Shown: piece by piece, positions 33,895-44,985 of the stretch
Layout of the letters: every line of letters begins with the position of its first letter
Position numbering within the stretch: position 1 is the stretch's first letter
Assembly: GCF_002234675.1 (NCBI RefSeq)
Contig: NC_019866.2
Coordinates: 542,083-606,082 of the forward strand
DNA: 64,000 nucleotides
DNA from: Oryzias latipes
Lineage: Eukaryota; Chordata; Actinopteri; Beloniformes; Adrianichthyidae
Direction: 5' to 3'
Program-made: the position numbers and the translations under genes
The notes under the pieces: generated by a model
What the model was told of the DNA's origin: nothing
The model's input: only the letters and a program-made list of their open reading frames with translations
The model's database searches: none

Positions 33895-36800
33895 ATGAAC
33901 AGTCTTAACATCGTTAGCTGGAATGTGCGTGGACTTGGCTCTGAGCCAAAGAGACTGAAAGTGTTAAATCACCTGGATGGTCTAAAAGCAGATATAGCTC
34001 TACTGCAGGAGACCCATTTATCAAATTCTTTGAATCACCTTATGTGCTGCTTACAATTTCCAGTTATATACTCTGCCAGTTACAACTCCAAACAACGAGG
34101 AGTTGCTGTTTTAATTAATAAAAATCTTAATTTTACTCATAAGGATACAGTTACTGACCCAGAAGGCAGATTTGTAATCATTAATATATCCATTCAGAAT
34201 AAGGACTATTGTATAGTGAGTATTTATGGTCCCAATGTTGACGACTCTTCCTTCTTTCACAGATTCTTCACCTCACTCTCAGTTCACTCTGACTCCACAA
34301 TCATTATAGGAGGAGACTTCAACCTTGTTTTGGACCCTGAACTTGACAGACTCAGCACAGCAGCAAATCAGCGTACATGGCGGTCTGCAAGTATTCTAAA
34401 GCAGTACATGAATGATCTGGGTCTCTGCGACGCGTGGCGCTCATGTCACCCAAACACTAAAGGGTTCACCTTTTTTTCTCCAGTTCACTATTCACACTCC
34501 CGTTTAGACTATTTATTAATCAGTAACTCTCTTTTAAAAAATATTCAAAGCTCCAATATCCATCCAATAATTATCAGTGATCATGCACCAGTCTCTGTAA
34601 ACATTTCTAGGGAAAAATCCACACCCTCTGGTACAACCTGGAGGTTTAATACGTCTCTGTTAAAAGACCAGGAATTTCTTGAATTCTTTAAAAAAGAGTG
34701 GGCAACCTTCTTAGACTTCAACAATACTCCAGACATCCCACCGTGCGTTCTTTGGGAAACAGCAAAGGCAGTCATGAGAGGGAAAATCATTTCTTATTCA
34801 ACGCACAAAAAACGCAAAGAGAAAGCAGATTTATTAGAATTAGAAAATAAAATCAAAACCCTGGAGACTGCTTATGCTGCTTCTGCACAGGAACACATTC
34901 TGGGAGATCTGAAAAATTTAAAGCTGCGCTTAAATGACATCATTAATAAACAAACACAATTTCAAATACAAAGGCTACGACTTGAAAGATTTGAAAACTC
35001 TAATAAATCTGGCAAATTTCTGGCTAATCAGCTTAAAATTAACAGAGAAAAATCATCAATCACCTCTATTATGGACCAAACAGGAAATGTCACCCATGAC
35101 CCGGTCGAAATTAATAACGCATTTGAAAACTTTTATAAAAACCTGTACACACCGCAGATCAATCCGTCAGAGCAAAGTATTGACTCATTTCTTAATAATG
35201 TAAACCTACCCAGGCTAAATGAGGATCAAATCACAAACTTAGATTCTCCGCTCTCGCCGTCTGAACTTCATGAAGCTCTGTTACTTATGCCTAATGGTAA
35301 AGCACCAGGGCCTGACGGCTTTCCTGCTGAGTTTTATAAAGAATTCTGGGAACAACTGGCACCAACATTTTATAAAACTGTCACATCTATTAATGAGAGC
35401 CAATCAATGCCACCTAACATGAACTCAGCCAACATAATTCTTCTTCTAAAACCAGACAAAGATCCCACTAGTCCTTCAAGCTATCACCCCATTCCTCTAA
35501 TCAATGCAGATGTAAAAATTATCTGCAAAGCACTAGCACAGAGAATAGAAAAAATCACTCCTCACATAATTCACTTCGACCAGACTGGATTCATCAAAGG
35601 CAGACACTCGGATGATAATGTCCGTAGACTAGTTAATATAATAGACTTTGCCACCATTAAAAACCAGGAAATGACGGTACTATCGCTGGATGCTGAAAAA
35701 GCCTTTGACAGAGTTAATTGGAAGTTCCTTATTGCTGCCCTCCATAAGTTTGGTTTTGGAGAAGCATTCATCAATTGGATCAAAATATTATATCACAACC
35801 CCAATGCATCAGTTAGAACTAATAAACAGACTTCAAACAGTTTTTTTCTTGGAAGAGGAACCAGACAGGGCTGCCCACTCTCTCCTTCTCTTTTTGCTAT
35901 ATTCATTGAGCCTTTAGCTGCAGCAATAAGACAGAATGAGAGCATTATAGGAATAAAAACCAAACACAGCCATCATAAAATTAGTCTTTATGCGGATGAC
36001 ATATTACTGTTTTTAAGGAATTTACATTCTGTAAATGAAACAGCAATGATCATAAATGAATTCTCCTCCATATCAGACTATTCCATTAATTGGAATAAGT
36101 CTGTTTTATTACCACTCAACAGGAATATGGAACAAAGACTCACAATTCCAGTTAAAACAGGAAATATCAAATATCTGGGTATCTACTTTTCCCCCAAACT
36201 ATCAGAACTGGTGCAGCTAAACCACACCCCATTACTGAAAAGCATACAGGACGATCTAACACGCTGGACCAACCTGCCTTTGTCACTTATGGGCAAGGTA
36301 GCCACGGTTAAAATGAAAATCTTACCCAAAGTTAATTATCTCTTCTCAATGATTCCCACACAACCGCCATTAAAATGGTTCAAAACATTAGACTCATCCA
36401 TATCAAGCTTTCTATGGAACAATAAACCTGCAAGAATTAGTCTAAAAACTTTAAAATCTGCAAAAAGCTGTGGAGGATTAGAACTACCTAATTTCCACAA
36501 ATACTTTCTTGCAAATAGATTACAATATATCTTAAAATGGTTAAAAAATAATCCAGAAACCAACTCATGGTTAGACTTGGAACAGGTGTTATGTGGAAAG
36601 ATCAACCTGTCACAGCTACCATTTATTAGCCAAACAGTTAAAAAACAGGATTGTTTCAAAAGCATTAATATAAATGCCACCTTAACAGCCTGGTGGGAAT
36701 TTCTCAAAATATCAAAATCATCAATTCAACCGTGCAAAATGACACCCATCTGGAACAACCCGGACATCCTTATTAACAAAAAAATGATTCACTTCCCAGC

Positions 36801-37638
36801 TTGGCAAGCAGGGGGCATAAAACAACTAGAGCACGTAATTATTGATAGAAGATTCATAACCCCCCAGGAACTTCAAGACAAACATGGAATAAATAACTTC
36901 TTGGAATATCAGCAACTTAAATCAAGTATTACTAAAAAGTATAAAATTAAAGACGACGATTTAAAGCTACCAGATGTAGTTACCACTCTGATTAATTTTT
37001 CAATGAATAGAACTCTCTCCAAAATTTACAAACTTTTATGTAATTTAGATAACAATATTGCCCTTCCAACAAAAAAATGGGATGCAGACTTGAGCATCAG
37101 CACAGATGAAAGCTTCTGGTCAGAACTTTGTCTAAACACCTTTAAACTGACAAAAAGTCCAAATCTGCAGCTAATCCATCTCAAAACTCTTCACAGAATT
37201 TACTACACTGGACAGAGGATGTTCAAGATGGGTCTCAGTAACTCAGACATTTGCGAGCACTGTGATAATAATCTACCCGACAGCTACATGCACGCACTGT
37301 GGTTCTGCACTCCTGTCCAGGCTCTCTGGCAGCAGGTCTGTGCCGATTTATCAGTCTGGCTTAAGGTTTCAATCACTGCCTCACCGTCACTTTGTGTGCT
37401 TGGTGACATGAGTGCCATCGATATAGAAGAAGGATTAGCATCTATCATTTTCATAACTCTTTGTATTGCCAAAAAAACTATTTTAATAAATTGGAAAAAC
37501 AAGAAAAATATAAACATAAGTCAACACAGAAATCTGCTGTTTGATCATATCAGCTTGGAAAAAATGTCAGCCCAAAGCTCAAGTAACTTTGAAAGAATTC
37601 AGTCTCTCTGGTCTCCTGTGGTTGACTCCATGACTTAG
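33895..37638 (+). CDS. L1-type ORF2: endonuclease/reverse transcriptase, intact
   Basis: A 1247-codon open frame. The APE-type endonuclease (about residues 1-235) keeps SWNVRG (N10), LQETHL (E39), GGDFN, SRLDYLL and SDHAPV (H230). The reverse transcriptase (about 460-760) has GKAPGPDGFPAEFY, TGFIKGR, LSLDAEKAFDRVNW, GTRQGCPLSPSLF and YADDILLF (Y699, D701, D702). A C-terminal CX2C-X9-H-X4-C knuckle starts at C1120. The protein would nick target DNA and copy its own RNA there. One oddity is the segment around residue 530, which reads YHPIPLIN where most L1 enzymes have a YRPISL-like motif. The base composition is A-rich, unlike all neighbouring genes. The absence of any stop or frameshift suggests a young copy. 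Confidence 0.95.
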   Translation: MNSLNIVSWNVRGLGSEPKRLKVLNHLDGLKADIALLQETHLSNSLNHLMCCLQFPVIYSASYNSKQRGVAVLINKNLNFTHKDTVTDPEGRFVIINISIQNKDYCIVSIYGPNVDDSSFFHRFFTSLSVHSDSTIIIGGDFNLVLDPELDRLSTAANQRTWRSASILKQYMNDLGLCDAWRSCHPNTKGFTFFSPVHYSHSRLDYLLISNSLLKNIQSSNIHPIIISDHAPVSVNISREKSTPSGTTWRFNTSLLKDQEFLEFFKKEWATFLDFNNTPDIPPCVLWETAKAVMRGKIISYSTHKKRKEKADLLELENKIKTLETAYAASAQEHILGDLKNLKLRLNDIINKQTQFQIQRLRLERFENSNKSGKFLANQLKINREKSSITSIMDQTGNVTHDPVEINNAFENFYKNLYTPQINPSEQSIDSFLNNVNLPRLNEDQITNLDSPLSPSELHEALLLMPNGKAPGPDGFPAEFYKEFWEQLAPTFYKTVTSINESQSMPPNMNSANIILLLKPDKDPTSPSSYHPIPLINADVKIICKALAQRIEKITPHIIHFDQTGFIKGRHSDDNVRRLVNIIDFATIKNQEMTVLSLDAEKAFDRVNWKFLIAALHKFGFGEAFINWIKILYHNPNASVRTNKQTSNSFFLGRGTRQGCPLSPSLFAIFIEPLAAAIRQNESIIGIKTKHSHHKISLYADDILLFLRNLHSVNETAMIINEFSSISDYSINWNKSVLLPLNRNMEQRLTIPVKTGNIKYLGIYFSPKLSELVQLNHTPLLKSIQDDLTRWTNLPLSLMGKVATVKMKILPKVNYLFSMIPTQPPLKWFKTLDSSISSFLWNNKPARISLKTLKSAKSCGGLELPNFHKYFLANRLQYILKWLKNNPETNSWLDLEQVLCGKINLSQLPFISQTVKKQDCFKSININATLTAWWEFLKISKSSIQPCKMTPIWNNPDILINKKMIHFPAWQAGGIKQLEHVIIDRRFITPQELQDKHGINNFLEYQQLKSSITKKYKIKDDDLKLPDVVTTLINFSMNRTLSKIYKLLCNLDNNIALPTKKWDADLSISTDESFWSELCLNTFKLTKSPNLQLIHLKTLHRIYYTGQRMFKMGLSNSDICEHCDNNLPDSYMHALWFCTPVQALWQQVCADLSVWLKVSITASPSLCVLGDMSAIDIEEGLASIIFITLCIAKKTILINWKNKKNINISQHRNLLFDHISLEKMSAQSSSNFERIQSLWSPVVDSMT

Positions 37639-39700
37639 GGGGTGGAGGGCTTGGTCGTCGCTGCTCCTTGCCCTTCTGCCGTGGTTTGGGGTGGGGGTCG
37701 GGGCTTCCGGTGCCTGGCGGGGGCGGTGGGGGGCTCCGTTGGTCGGGGGGTCGGGTCCGGTGCCTGGGTGGGGCGGGCTGGGGCGCTGCGTGGTCCTCTG
37801 GGCTTGGGTGTGGGGGTGTGTGGTGGGGGGTGGGGTGGTGGTCTGGCTTGGCTTGGGGGGGTGGTCCCTTTGCCTGTGCTGGGGGGGGTTGGCGGGGGGC
37901 CCTGCTCGGGTGGGGGGGGCCCAGCGGCGCCGGATGGGCTGCCCATCTGCACCTGGGGCTGGGATCGGCCCTTCCCTGGCTCTGGGACGGGACGGGACAA
38001 CCCTCTCGGGGCCCCCGGTCGCTCTGGGTGTCACCCGCTTCGGCTGCGGGGTCTGGGGTGGGGTGGGGTGGGGGGCTTGTCGGCCCTGTCCTGTGGGGGG
38101 GCGTTCTGGGGAGGAGGGGGGGCCCATTATTAGTACGGGTCGGGGGGGCTAGCGGGTCGGGGTCTCCGCTGAGGCAATCAGTGGTTGCCTCGGCCGGTTG
38201 GCCTCCTCGGTCCCGTCGAGGCCTGACCAGAGCTCTTCTAGGGCCGGCGTCTGGGGGTGGGGGCCTGGGCTTGCTCCGGGGGGGGCGACGCTTTCTGGCT
38301 CCTCTCTCTCTGTGTGGGGTGGGTGGTGCCGGGCCTGGGGTGTCGGCGCCTCCGGGGGTGGGCCCCTGGGCTGGGTGGCCCTGGCCCCTTTGCTGGGGGT
38401 GGGCTGGGGGACGGCTGTTTGACCACCGGGGGACAGTCTACCAGCTGTCCCCAACTTACCCCCTTCCTTATATAACCTCATATTAGGGTGAGGGGGTGGG
38501 GGGTCTAGCCTGCGATGCGCCTTGGGGGGGGGGCTACTTGGGAGTGGCCCCCCTCCTATGGTTGCCGTATGGAGTGGGCCCCCCCTCTTTCGGTTTTATT
38601 TGCACCTTAGACATGTAGGGTCCTTGGTAGGGGGGGTGCTTGGACATCACTGCAAGCAAGCAGCAGATGTCCTCCTGGCACCCTACCCGCCAATTTTAAC
38701 CGCACCTTAGACATTTAGGGCCCCTTGGTGTGGAGGGTGAGGGGACATCACTGTGAGTAATCAGGAGATGTCCCCTTAGTGCCCTACTCGGCAATTTTAA
38801 CTGCACCCCCCTTAGTACACACACCCCTCCCCCTTCAATATATACATTCAAACATAAACACACACACATGCACACAAACACCCTCTCAAACACCCATACA
38901 CGCACACACATTTTACAAGGAAGGTGGGACCTGGGTCCATCTGTCCCCTACCCCTTCCCTGGTGGGGGGTGCGGGCCCCTTGGCGATGGCGGCCGTGTCC
39001 CTTGGGTGCCGGCTCCCTGGGCCCGGCGGTGCTCTCTCCGCACGGTGGGGGGGATCATATTACACCTGAGCCGGGGGTGTTCGTGTCCCTGGGGGGTGGG
39101 TCCTGGTCCTTGCCCCTGGACGCTGGGCCCCGCCAAACTTCCAACATGGCCGAGCCTGGTCGGGCCATATTTATAACATCCCTTGTGGGCCGCCCTTTTT
39201 TCCCCGGGGTTCCCCCCTCCTGGGCGGGGGCGGCGGGCCCCTGCCTTGCTCCTACCTGGACCAACCGTGGGCCGGGTGGGTGGCTGCCTGGAGTGCGGAG
39301 CGGGTCTCCCTTGGGGGGTCCTGGCTCGTACCTGGGGTCGGGGCGGGGGGATGCCCGGAACTCCTGGGTGGTGGTGGGGTGCTCGTCTGGGGTTGTGGGC
39401 ATCCCTCTCCGGTGGGGCCCTGCGTTGGGCTCTTCTGGCGCGGCGGGGGGCTGCTTTCCTGGCTGGGCTGGGGCGGCGCTCTCTTTCCCTCTGCGCCTCC
39501 CTGCTCTCTGGCTCTGGGGGCCTCGCGGCGGTCCTGCTGGCCCTGGCCTGGGTGGCGGTCTTGGTCGCCCGGGGGGCGGTTGTTCCCTGCCTGTTCCCGT
39601 GTGGCGTTGGGGGGGCTCCGGCTGCCGCTGCTGCTGCGGCGGGGGTATGGGTGTGGGGGTGGCTGGGCGCTCCTCCTCCTTCTTTTCACATTCCACCATC
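37639..39700 (+). other. G-rich 3' region of the L1-type element
   Basis: About 2 kb with extreme sense-strand G bias and dozens of runs of four or more G, including a canonical quadruplex pattern (G4T)3G6 at 38055-38075. The long open frames through it (for example 37668-38486 and 38924-39718, G/W/P/A-rich) come from this bias and show no protein family. Mammalian L1 3' UTRs also carry a G-rich tract, but a far shorter one. Confidence 0.8.
38601..38800. repeat. Two ~100-bp tandem copies in the L1 3' region
   Basis: GCACCTTAGACATNTAGGG recurs at 38602 and 38702, and both copies run on through GGACATCACTG, CAGATGTCC or GAGATGTCC, and CAATTTTAAC. The units have diverged by many substitutions. 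Each contains a short inverted pair (GGACATC / GATGTCC). Confidence 0.8.
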
Positions 39701-40126
39701 CATTTTAGAAGAACATAAACACTCACCTGAGCACAGGTGTTAGCTCACCTTTGCACTAATAGTTTGCATGATTGAATGAATGAAAGATTTCACACTAGTT
39801 GGTTTAAAGGCATAGGTATGCGTTCGTGAACACTATCTGTTTTGTGTGCATGTTGACATGTGGACATTTTTGCGGCTAGCAGGTGTGTTGATAATATTTG
39901 AGTGTGTGTGAACAGGCCCCGCCCTTTTTGTACTACATTTGAACCGTACCGTAACGATAAACAACCAGTAAACCTGCCTGCTCTATGCTGCTTCATGGTC
40001 TTACCCCCCTTCCCCTCCTATTATCACCCTCCTACCCCCCCCTCTCTCTAACGTCCCTCTCTCTTCTTCCCCTCTTTCCTTTTCCGTCCGGTCCAACACC
40101 AAAGATTTTCAAACATGATTGAAATT

Positions 40127-40276
40127 AATAAAGTTTGGCCTCAATTACAAAAGGGGTTTATTCAGACATACCTTTGGTTTGTCTGAAGATGAATAACCCC
40201 TCTTGTTAAAATAAAATATGTCCAACACAAGAGGCCCTCAGCTCTCATCTGTTTGCCTAGCTGTTGGACAGGACAA

Positions 40277-40312
<36 letters not shown>
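40127..40312 (+). promoter_or_regulatory. L1 3' terminus: two poly-A signals, hairpin and A33 tail
   Basis: The first AATAAA (40127-40132) is followed 16 nt later by only four A (40149-40152). Then comes an imperfect hairpin (40153-40199, GGGGTTTATTCA paired with TGAATAACCCC plus an inner CAGACA/TGTCTG), a second AATAAA (40210-40215), and the real tail (A33) 65 nt further on. Confidence 0.65.
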
Positions 40313-40314
<2 letters not shown>

Positions 40315-40318
40315 ATGA

Positions 40319-43300
40319 AGGAGAATTTTAAATTCAGGTGGAACTTTCAGAGATGCAGTCTTCTCTGTGAGAAACACGCCCCCCACCCCCCTGACACACT
40401 TCAGCACCCCATCCCAGCAGCCCCACTGATGAAGGTGTGGGCAGACCCATGAGCCAGCAGACCTTTAGCTGGTTTTTAACCAGGATTTATTTCCCTCAAA
40501 TCCTCACAGCCGTGAAGATTTCGGGTGTCTATGATAAATAAAGAGTGTACAGCAGTTCCCGTTCAATTTAAGGCATGCACAAAGAGAGTCAGGAGACAGA
40601 AATCCACGAGGAGAAGGGCTTCATGACGTCTGCCGGCCGTCTGTTCATGCGCATCTCCACCTCTCAGTGGGAAGAAGCAGAATAAATACGAAACAGGACA
40701 GAAATATAAAAGTAGAAAGATCCATGAGCGCTTACACACAATGTGAATAAAGAAAAACTCAACTCTGAATAAATAGAAGAAGGAACCGCCACGAATGAAA
40801 AGTCCTTCAGAAGGTTGTCAGGCTTTTGATCAAACCCTTTCATTTGACGAAAACGTCAGTAATCGTTCTTTTGAATCTGTGAAGGTTTCTGTTGGTCATA
40901 AGCTCCTCCCTTATTAGCTAAAAGGAGGAGCTTAAAGGTGCTTTAGAACAAATGAATGGGTTTATTAACCGAAGTGTATATTTTATACTAAAAAAAATAC
41001 TGTTTTAACAAAAAAAGGAAAATAAAACTTTTTTTTTTAGAGAAATCTTTTAAACTTTTTCAGGGAAACAAGATTTTATGTTTTAACAAAACGTTAATTT
41101 TCCTTTCGATATATTTGAATTAAACAAGATTTGAGCTTAAATCTTTGTTTTCTTTAAGATTTCTCCACGTCTTTCCAAAAGCAGCAACCGTTGGTTCAGC
41201 CGGTTGACGGATCTGAAAACCTTCATCAGGACTTTTAGTTTCCGGCAGAACTGAGAGTGGGGGGGGGGGGGGGGGTCTGTTCTGCATACAGGAATACTTC
41301 AAGGTTCTCTGGATGTGGTTTCTGCCACTTATTGCAGAGATTTGCGTTTGTTCACATCACAAATCTGCGGTGAAGCTGAAGTTCTAACAGTCGTTTGGAT
41401 CACAGCGGATGAAAGTGGAAGCGCAGGCAAAGTTTCTGTGAGATCATGCTGAGTCCTGCTGGTTCTGTGCTGAGGAGGCATGCTACATTCAGAGCGGGCG
41501 GGGGAAGGCCTGGACGTCCCGCAGTTGTCTCCACGTTCAGGTCTCAGAAATGTTGGACATTTCCATCCTGGAGCCTCGTTAATGAAACCATGAACCTGTC
41601 TGAGGTCGCCCTCTGTCATGCTCAGTACAGGGAGGACACCCAGAAGGACTCGATCCCTTCTTCAGACCATCAGTCAAATACAGGTCAGATAAATGAGGCT
41701 TTAGGATAAACCAGATTGAAACAGACCATAATAGTCTTAGATCATGTCAGGATTCGGTGAGGTGCTTTGTTTGGTTTTTCTGGTCCATTTCTTTGTGGCG
41801 CTCAGATCCGATCTTGGATGTGAAGCTTTGTGGAGGAACTGAATTCAAAAAGCTGCTAAAATGTCTCAGCAAGGATCTTCTTTTAAATTAAATCAGCTTT
41901 TAGTCGCATCAGCTGAGCGCCAACCTGGAGGGCAGACACGGGCCAAGATGGCGGCTGACGCTAGCAGAAGAAAAACGGCCGCTCAGCAACAATCATTCAA
42001 CAACTGTGCTGCTGCCTTTCAGAAATAAAAGACAAACTTTTAGTCTGGATTTTCTGGAAACAGAAGAAATCCATCAAAATGAAGGGGTTCTAGCCTCTGG
42101 TTGGAGTCAGACAGGTGGAGCTTTTCGCCCTACAGGGGGCGCTCCACTTAGAATATGATGTGATCACAATGTGTTTCTTTTGCTCTTCCCTGCCCGCGTG
42201 CCTTTGAGCATGACCTCCCCTCTACTTTCTGTTGGTGCAAAACTCTGCGCCGCTTCACGAGACTCTTACAGCAAATCAAAGGAACGGCGGGAAGCCTTAC
42301 TGTGCTGATGAACACTTCCATAGAAAAACACTCTGGTATAAATACTGTAAACATGCACAGGTTATAGAAGACCATTTTGATCCATAACAGCTTATTTCCT
42401 CAAAGTTCTCCCACATCTGTCACAGCTGACGGTCACGGCGCCCTCTGCTGTTTGGCACGGCGTGATGCAAAGATGAGAAGTTCATTCACAGGTTCTCTGA
42501 GCTGATCGTCAGCAGGTCGGTCTGCGTGTCCAAATGCTTCTCCGCTAAACTACGTTTGGCACCAGGAGCCTCGCTTGGCGGTTTGCAGAGGAGGCGTCCT
42601 CACCGCCATACTCCTCAAACGCTCCAAACAAAAGCAAGTCATCGTTTTATGTTTGAAATCCTCATCTGAACTGCTGGAGGATGTTCTCTCTGCTCTAGTT
42701 TTTGGGAACGTCTCTCATGTTTGGACTACAGTTGACGAGAAGGTAAGAAGGAGGTGATGGAGTCTCCATCCAGTAGGAGACACTGGAGATACATCCGGAC
42801 ATCAGCCGGTCTCCAGAGACAGCTTCAGGAAGAGCTCGGGCGACAAAAACGGAAGGACAAGAGGAAAAAGGAGGAACCTCCAAAGGAGGACATGACCTTT
42901 AAGGGTCTGCTTCACTGGGAGATACATCCTGAAGGACTGCACTGTTACCCCACCAGGCAGGACCACCGGTCCACCTTAAGCAAAGATCCTCCTCCTGTCA
43001 AACAGGATGGAAGTCCTAATGTCAAGGCTGGAAGATCCACCAAAGGGGTTGAAAAATGATCACACCAACATCCCATCCAAACCAAGAAGATAGTGATGGT
43101 TCACCAACCAGACCATGGGATGATGGACAAATGGTCGGATGATTGATGAAGAAAACTTGATGGCAGAACCATCAGGAAGTGGAAGAATTGAGATCAACAT
43201 TAGGAGGAGCTGGAAAAAAGCAGGAGATGAGGACAAAAACAGTTTCTGGTGCTGAAACCCCAACATGGATCAAAGATCCCAACACATTCTGGGAACAGCA

Positions 43301-44985
43301 TCTGTGATGAGCAGCTGATGTTCTGAAGGAGCTTCAGTTCCCAAAACTCAGAAAGGAAGAACACTGGCGTCATCACAGATCAGGAATCCCACGAAATATT
43401 TAACATCTTTAATACAACGAGGGAACCTGAGGAGGCATCCTCAGCAGACGAGAAGAAGAAACTGACGGGATAAAGTGGAGCAGACTAACCGGAAATGAGA
43501 GAGGAAAACCTCAATAAAGAAGAACAAGGAGGAGAAAAAAGGGACTGAAGAAAGAAAGAGCAACATGGAGACCTGAAGGAAGTCAGCAGGTTTGCTGATG
43601 ATGAAGGGCTTTGTCCTGATGAAGGATGAAGGTATTCAGCGCTCCACACGGAGGGAAAACTAACCTCCATCCAACATTTGTGGTGGAAATAGACCAACAT
43701 GATCCATGAAGTCTTCCTCCTCCAGACCTGAAGAACAATGTCCTTCATCAGCCTCATCCAGGAGGGAACATTCAGAGGAGCTTCAACACGTCCTTCTCTC
43801 TGCTGCTGGTCGGCTTTGGCTTTTTCACACAAGAAAAGAATTTTAAAAATGCAGATTTCTGTGGAAAATCTGACATATTTTGTTCAAAATCTTTTTCTAC
43901 CAACTGTTTGCTTCAGTAATGTATAAGGAGATGAAAATCTAAAAGAACGTTGTGACTTTTATTGGTGCCACTTTTCAGAGTCAAGTCAGTTAAAATATTG
44001 AAAGAAACCAGGAATGTCTGAACTGAATCATGCTGCTGGTTTAAGAAAACCTTGGTTTTAGATTGTTTTTAGACTCTAAAGTCTATTGAACCAGAAAAAA
44101 AACGATCATATCCTTCTTGGAGAACAAACTCCTCACTAATTGTACCTTTTGGTTTTGTGTTTATGAACCCAATCCTGAGGATGTTGATTTCCCTTTAGAA
44201 GAAATGAGGAACGTTGGCATTTCAGCTCCAACGTTTAGAGCTCAGAACCTGAAGAGATGCATTCTGGGAAATGGGTGTGGGATCAGAGGTGTCTTTAGCA
44301 ACCTCAACCAGCTCAGCAGGTATTTGAACGCACACATAGCTTTGTGTCGTTGTGGTCCCAGTAATTGGACCGGGGGGGTGGAGGGGGACGAGGCTGAGCC
44401 GGGTTTGGTTTTCCTCCCGGTGATGATCCACGTCAGGCAAAAAAACAGAAAGCGTTGAGTTCTTGTGAAACTGTAGGATGATGGAGACGTGTTTAAAGTC
44501 AAAATTCACCGGTGTTCTTTGTTGAGACGGCGCCACCTTCTTGTCCTCGCAGTAAAGCGGTGGCGCTCCGGCGTCCCAGCAGCTCCACCTCCTTTGGCAT
44601 CAGGGGTCACAGCCGCGACCCGCTCAGAGACGGGGTGACCTCCTCCGTGAGGAGCGGCGTTGGCTGGAGGGAGAGTACGGGCAGAGAGGAGATAAGCTGC
44701 TACCACAGAATGACCGGAGTGTTACCTCCGTGGGGGGGCGTGGTCTCAGGCCGTGTTGGAGGTAGAACGCCGTTCGGTCCATGCGCGTGCACAAAAACAA
44801 AAACCAAGAGCACAAATAGTGTTTGTCCAAAGTGTTGATGCTTGAGAGTGACGGAGCTTCAGGAAGGCTTTGGTCTGACTTCCTGTTGGCTGCTTTCAGT
44901 GTTTTAGAATCACTGGAAAAGACGACGACATTTGTTCACATCTTTGGTCAGAAGATGAACAACAGCTGAGGTGGAGTCTACTCAC
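40319..44985. other. Intergenic / prrt2 3' flank, no recognised gene
   Basis: Nothing coding was recognised with confidence. It contains poly-G 41259-41275, a small inverted repeat TAAGCTCCTCC (40899-40909) / GGAGGAGCTTA (40924-40934), and CTCF-like GGGGGCGCT near 42134-42143. The purine-rich open frame at 42754-43059 has no known domain. The last few codons of prrt2 should lie in its lower part or just left of 44986. Confidence 0.5.
41259..41275. repeat. Poly-G tract (17 nt)
   Basis: Uninterrupted G run in the mvp-prrt2 intergenic region. Confidence 0.95.

Larger units (their letters stand above)
33691..40312 (+). mobile_element. L1-type non-LTR retrotransposon with poly-A tail and 8-bp TSD
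   Basis: The element is bounded by the direct repeat AATAATGA (33683-33690 and 40311-40318; its first AA overlaps the poly-A). It ends in 33 A residues (40280-40312). The inferred nick site TT|AATA fits L1 endonuclease preference. Inside are a 204-bp CpG-rich leader, one intact ORF2-like gene (33895-37638), and a 2.6 kb 3' region. The first 2 kb of the 3' region is extremely G-rich on the sense strand, with a 100-bp tandem repeat at 38601-38800. No ORF1 was seen. The insertion lies between mvp and prrt2 in the mvp orientation. The family is L1-like by its endonuclease and RT motifs; the subfamily was not determined. Confidence 0.9.

Noticed and set aside
37642-39743. Long open frames on both strands of the G-rich region (up to 272 codons)
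   Set aside because: G/W/P/A- or P/R/T-rich, overlapping in all frames, no domain, and explained by the lack of A/T-containing stop codons in G-rich DNA.
42754-43059. 101-codon frame with charged residues (RKDKRKKEEPPKED)
   Set aside because: No recognisable domain or splice partners; considered as a pagr1 remnant but nothing specific matches.
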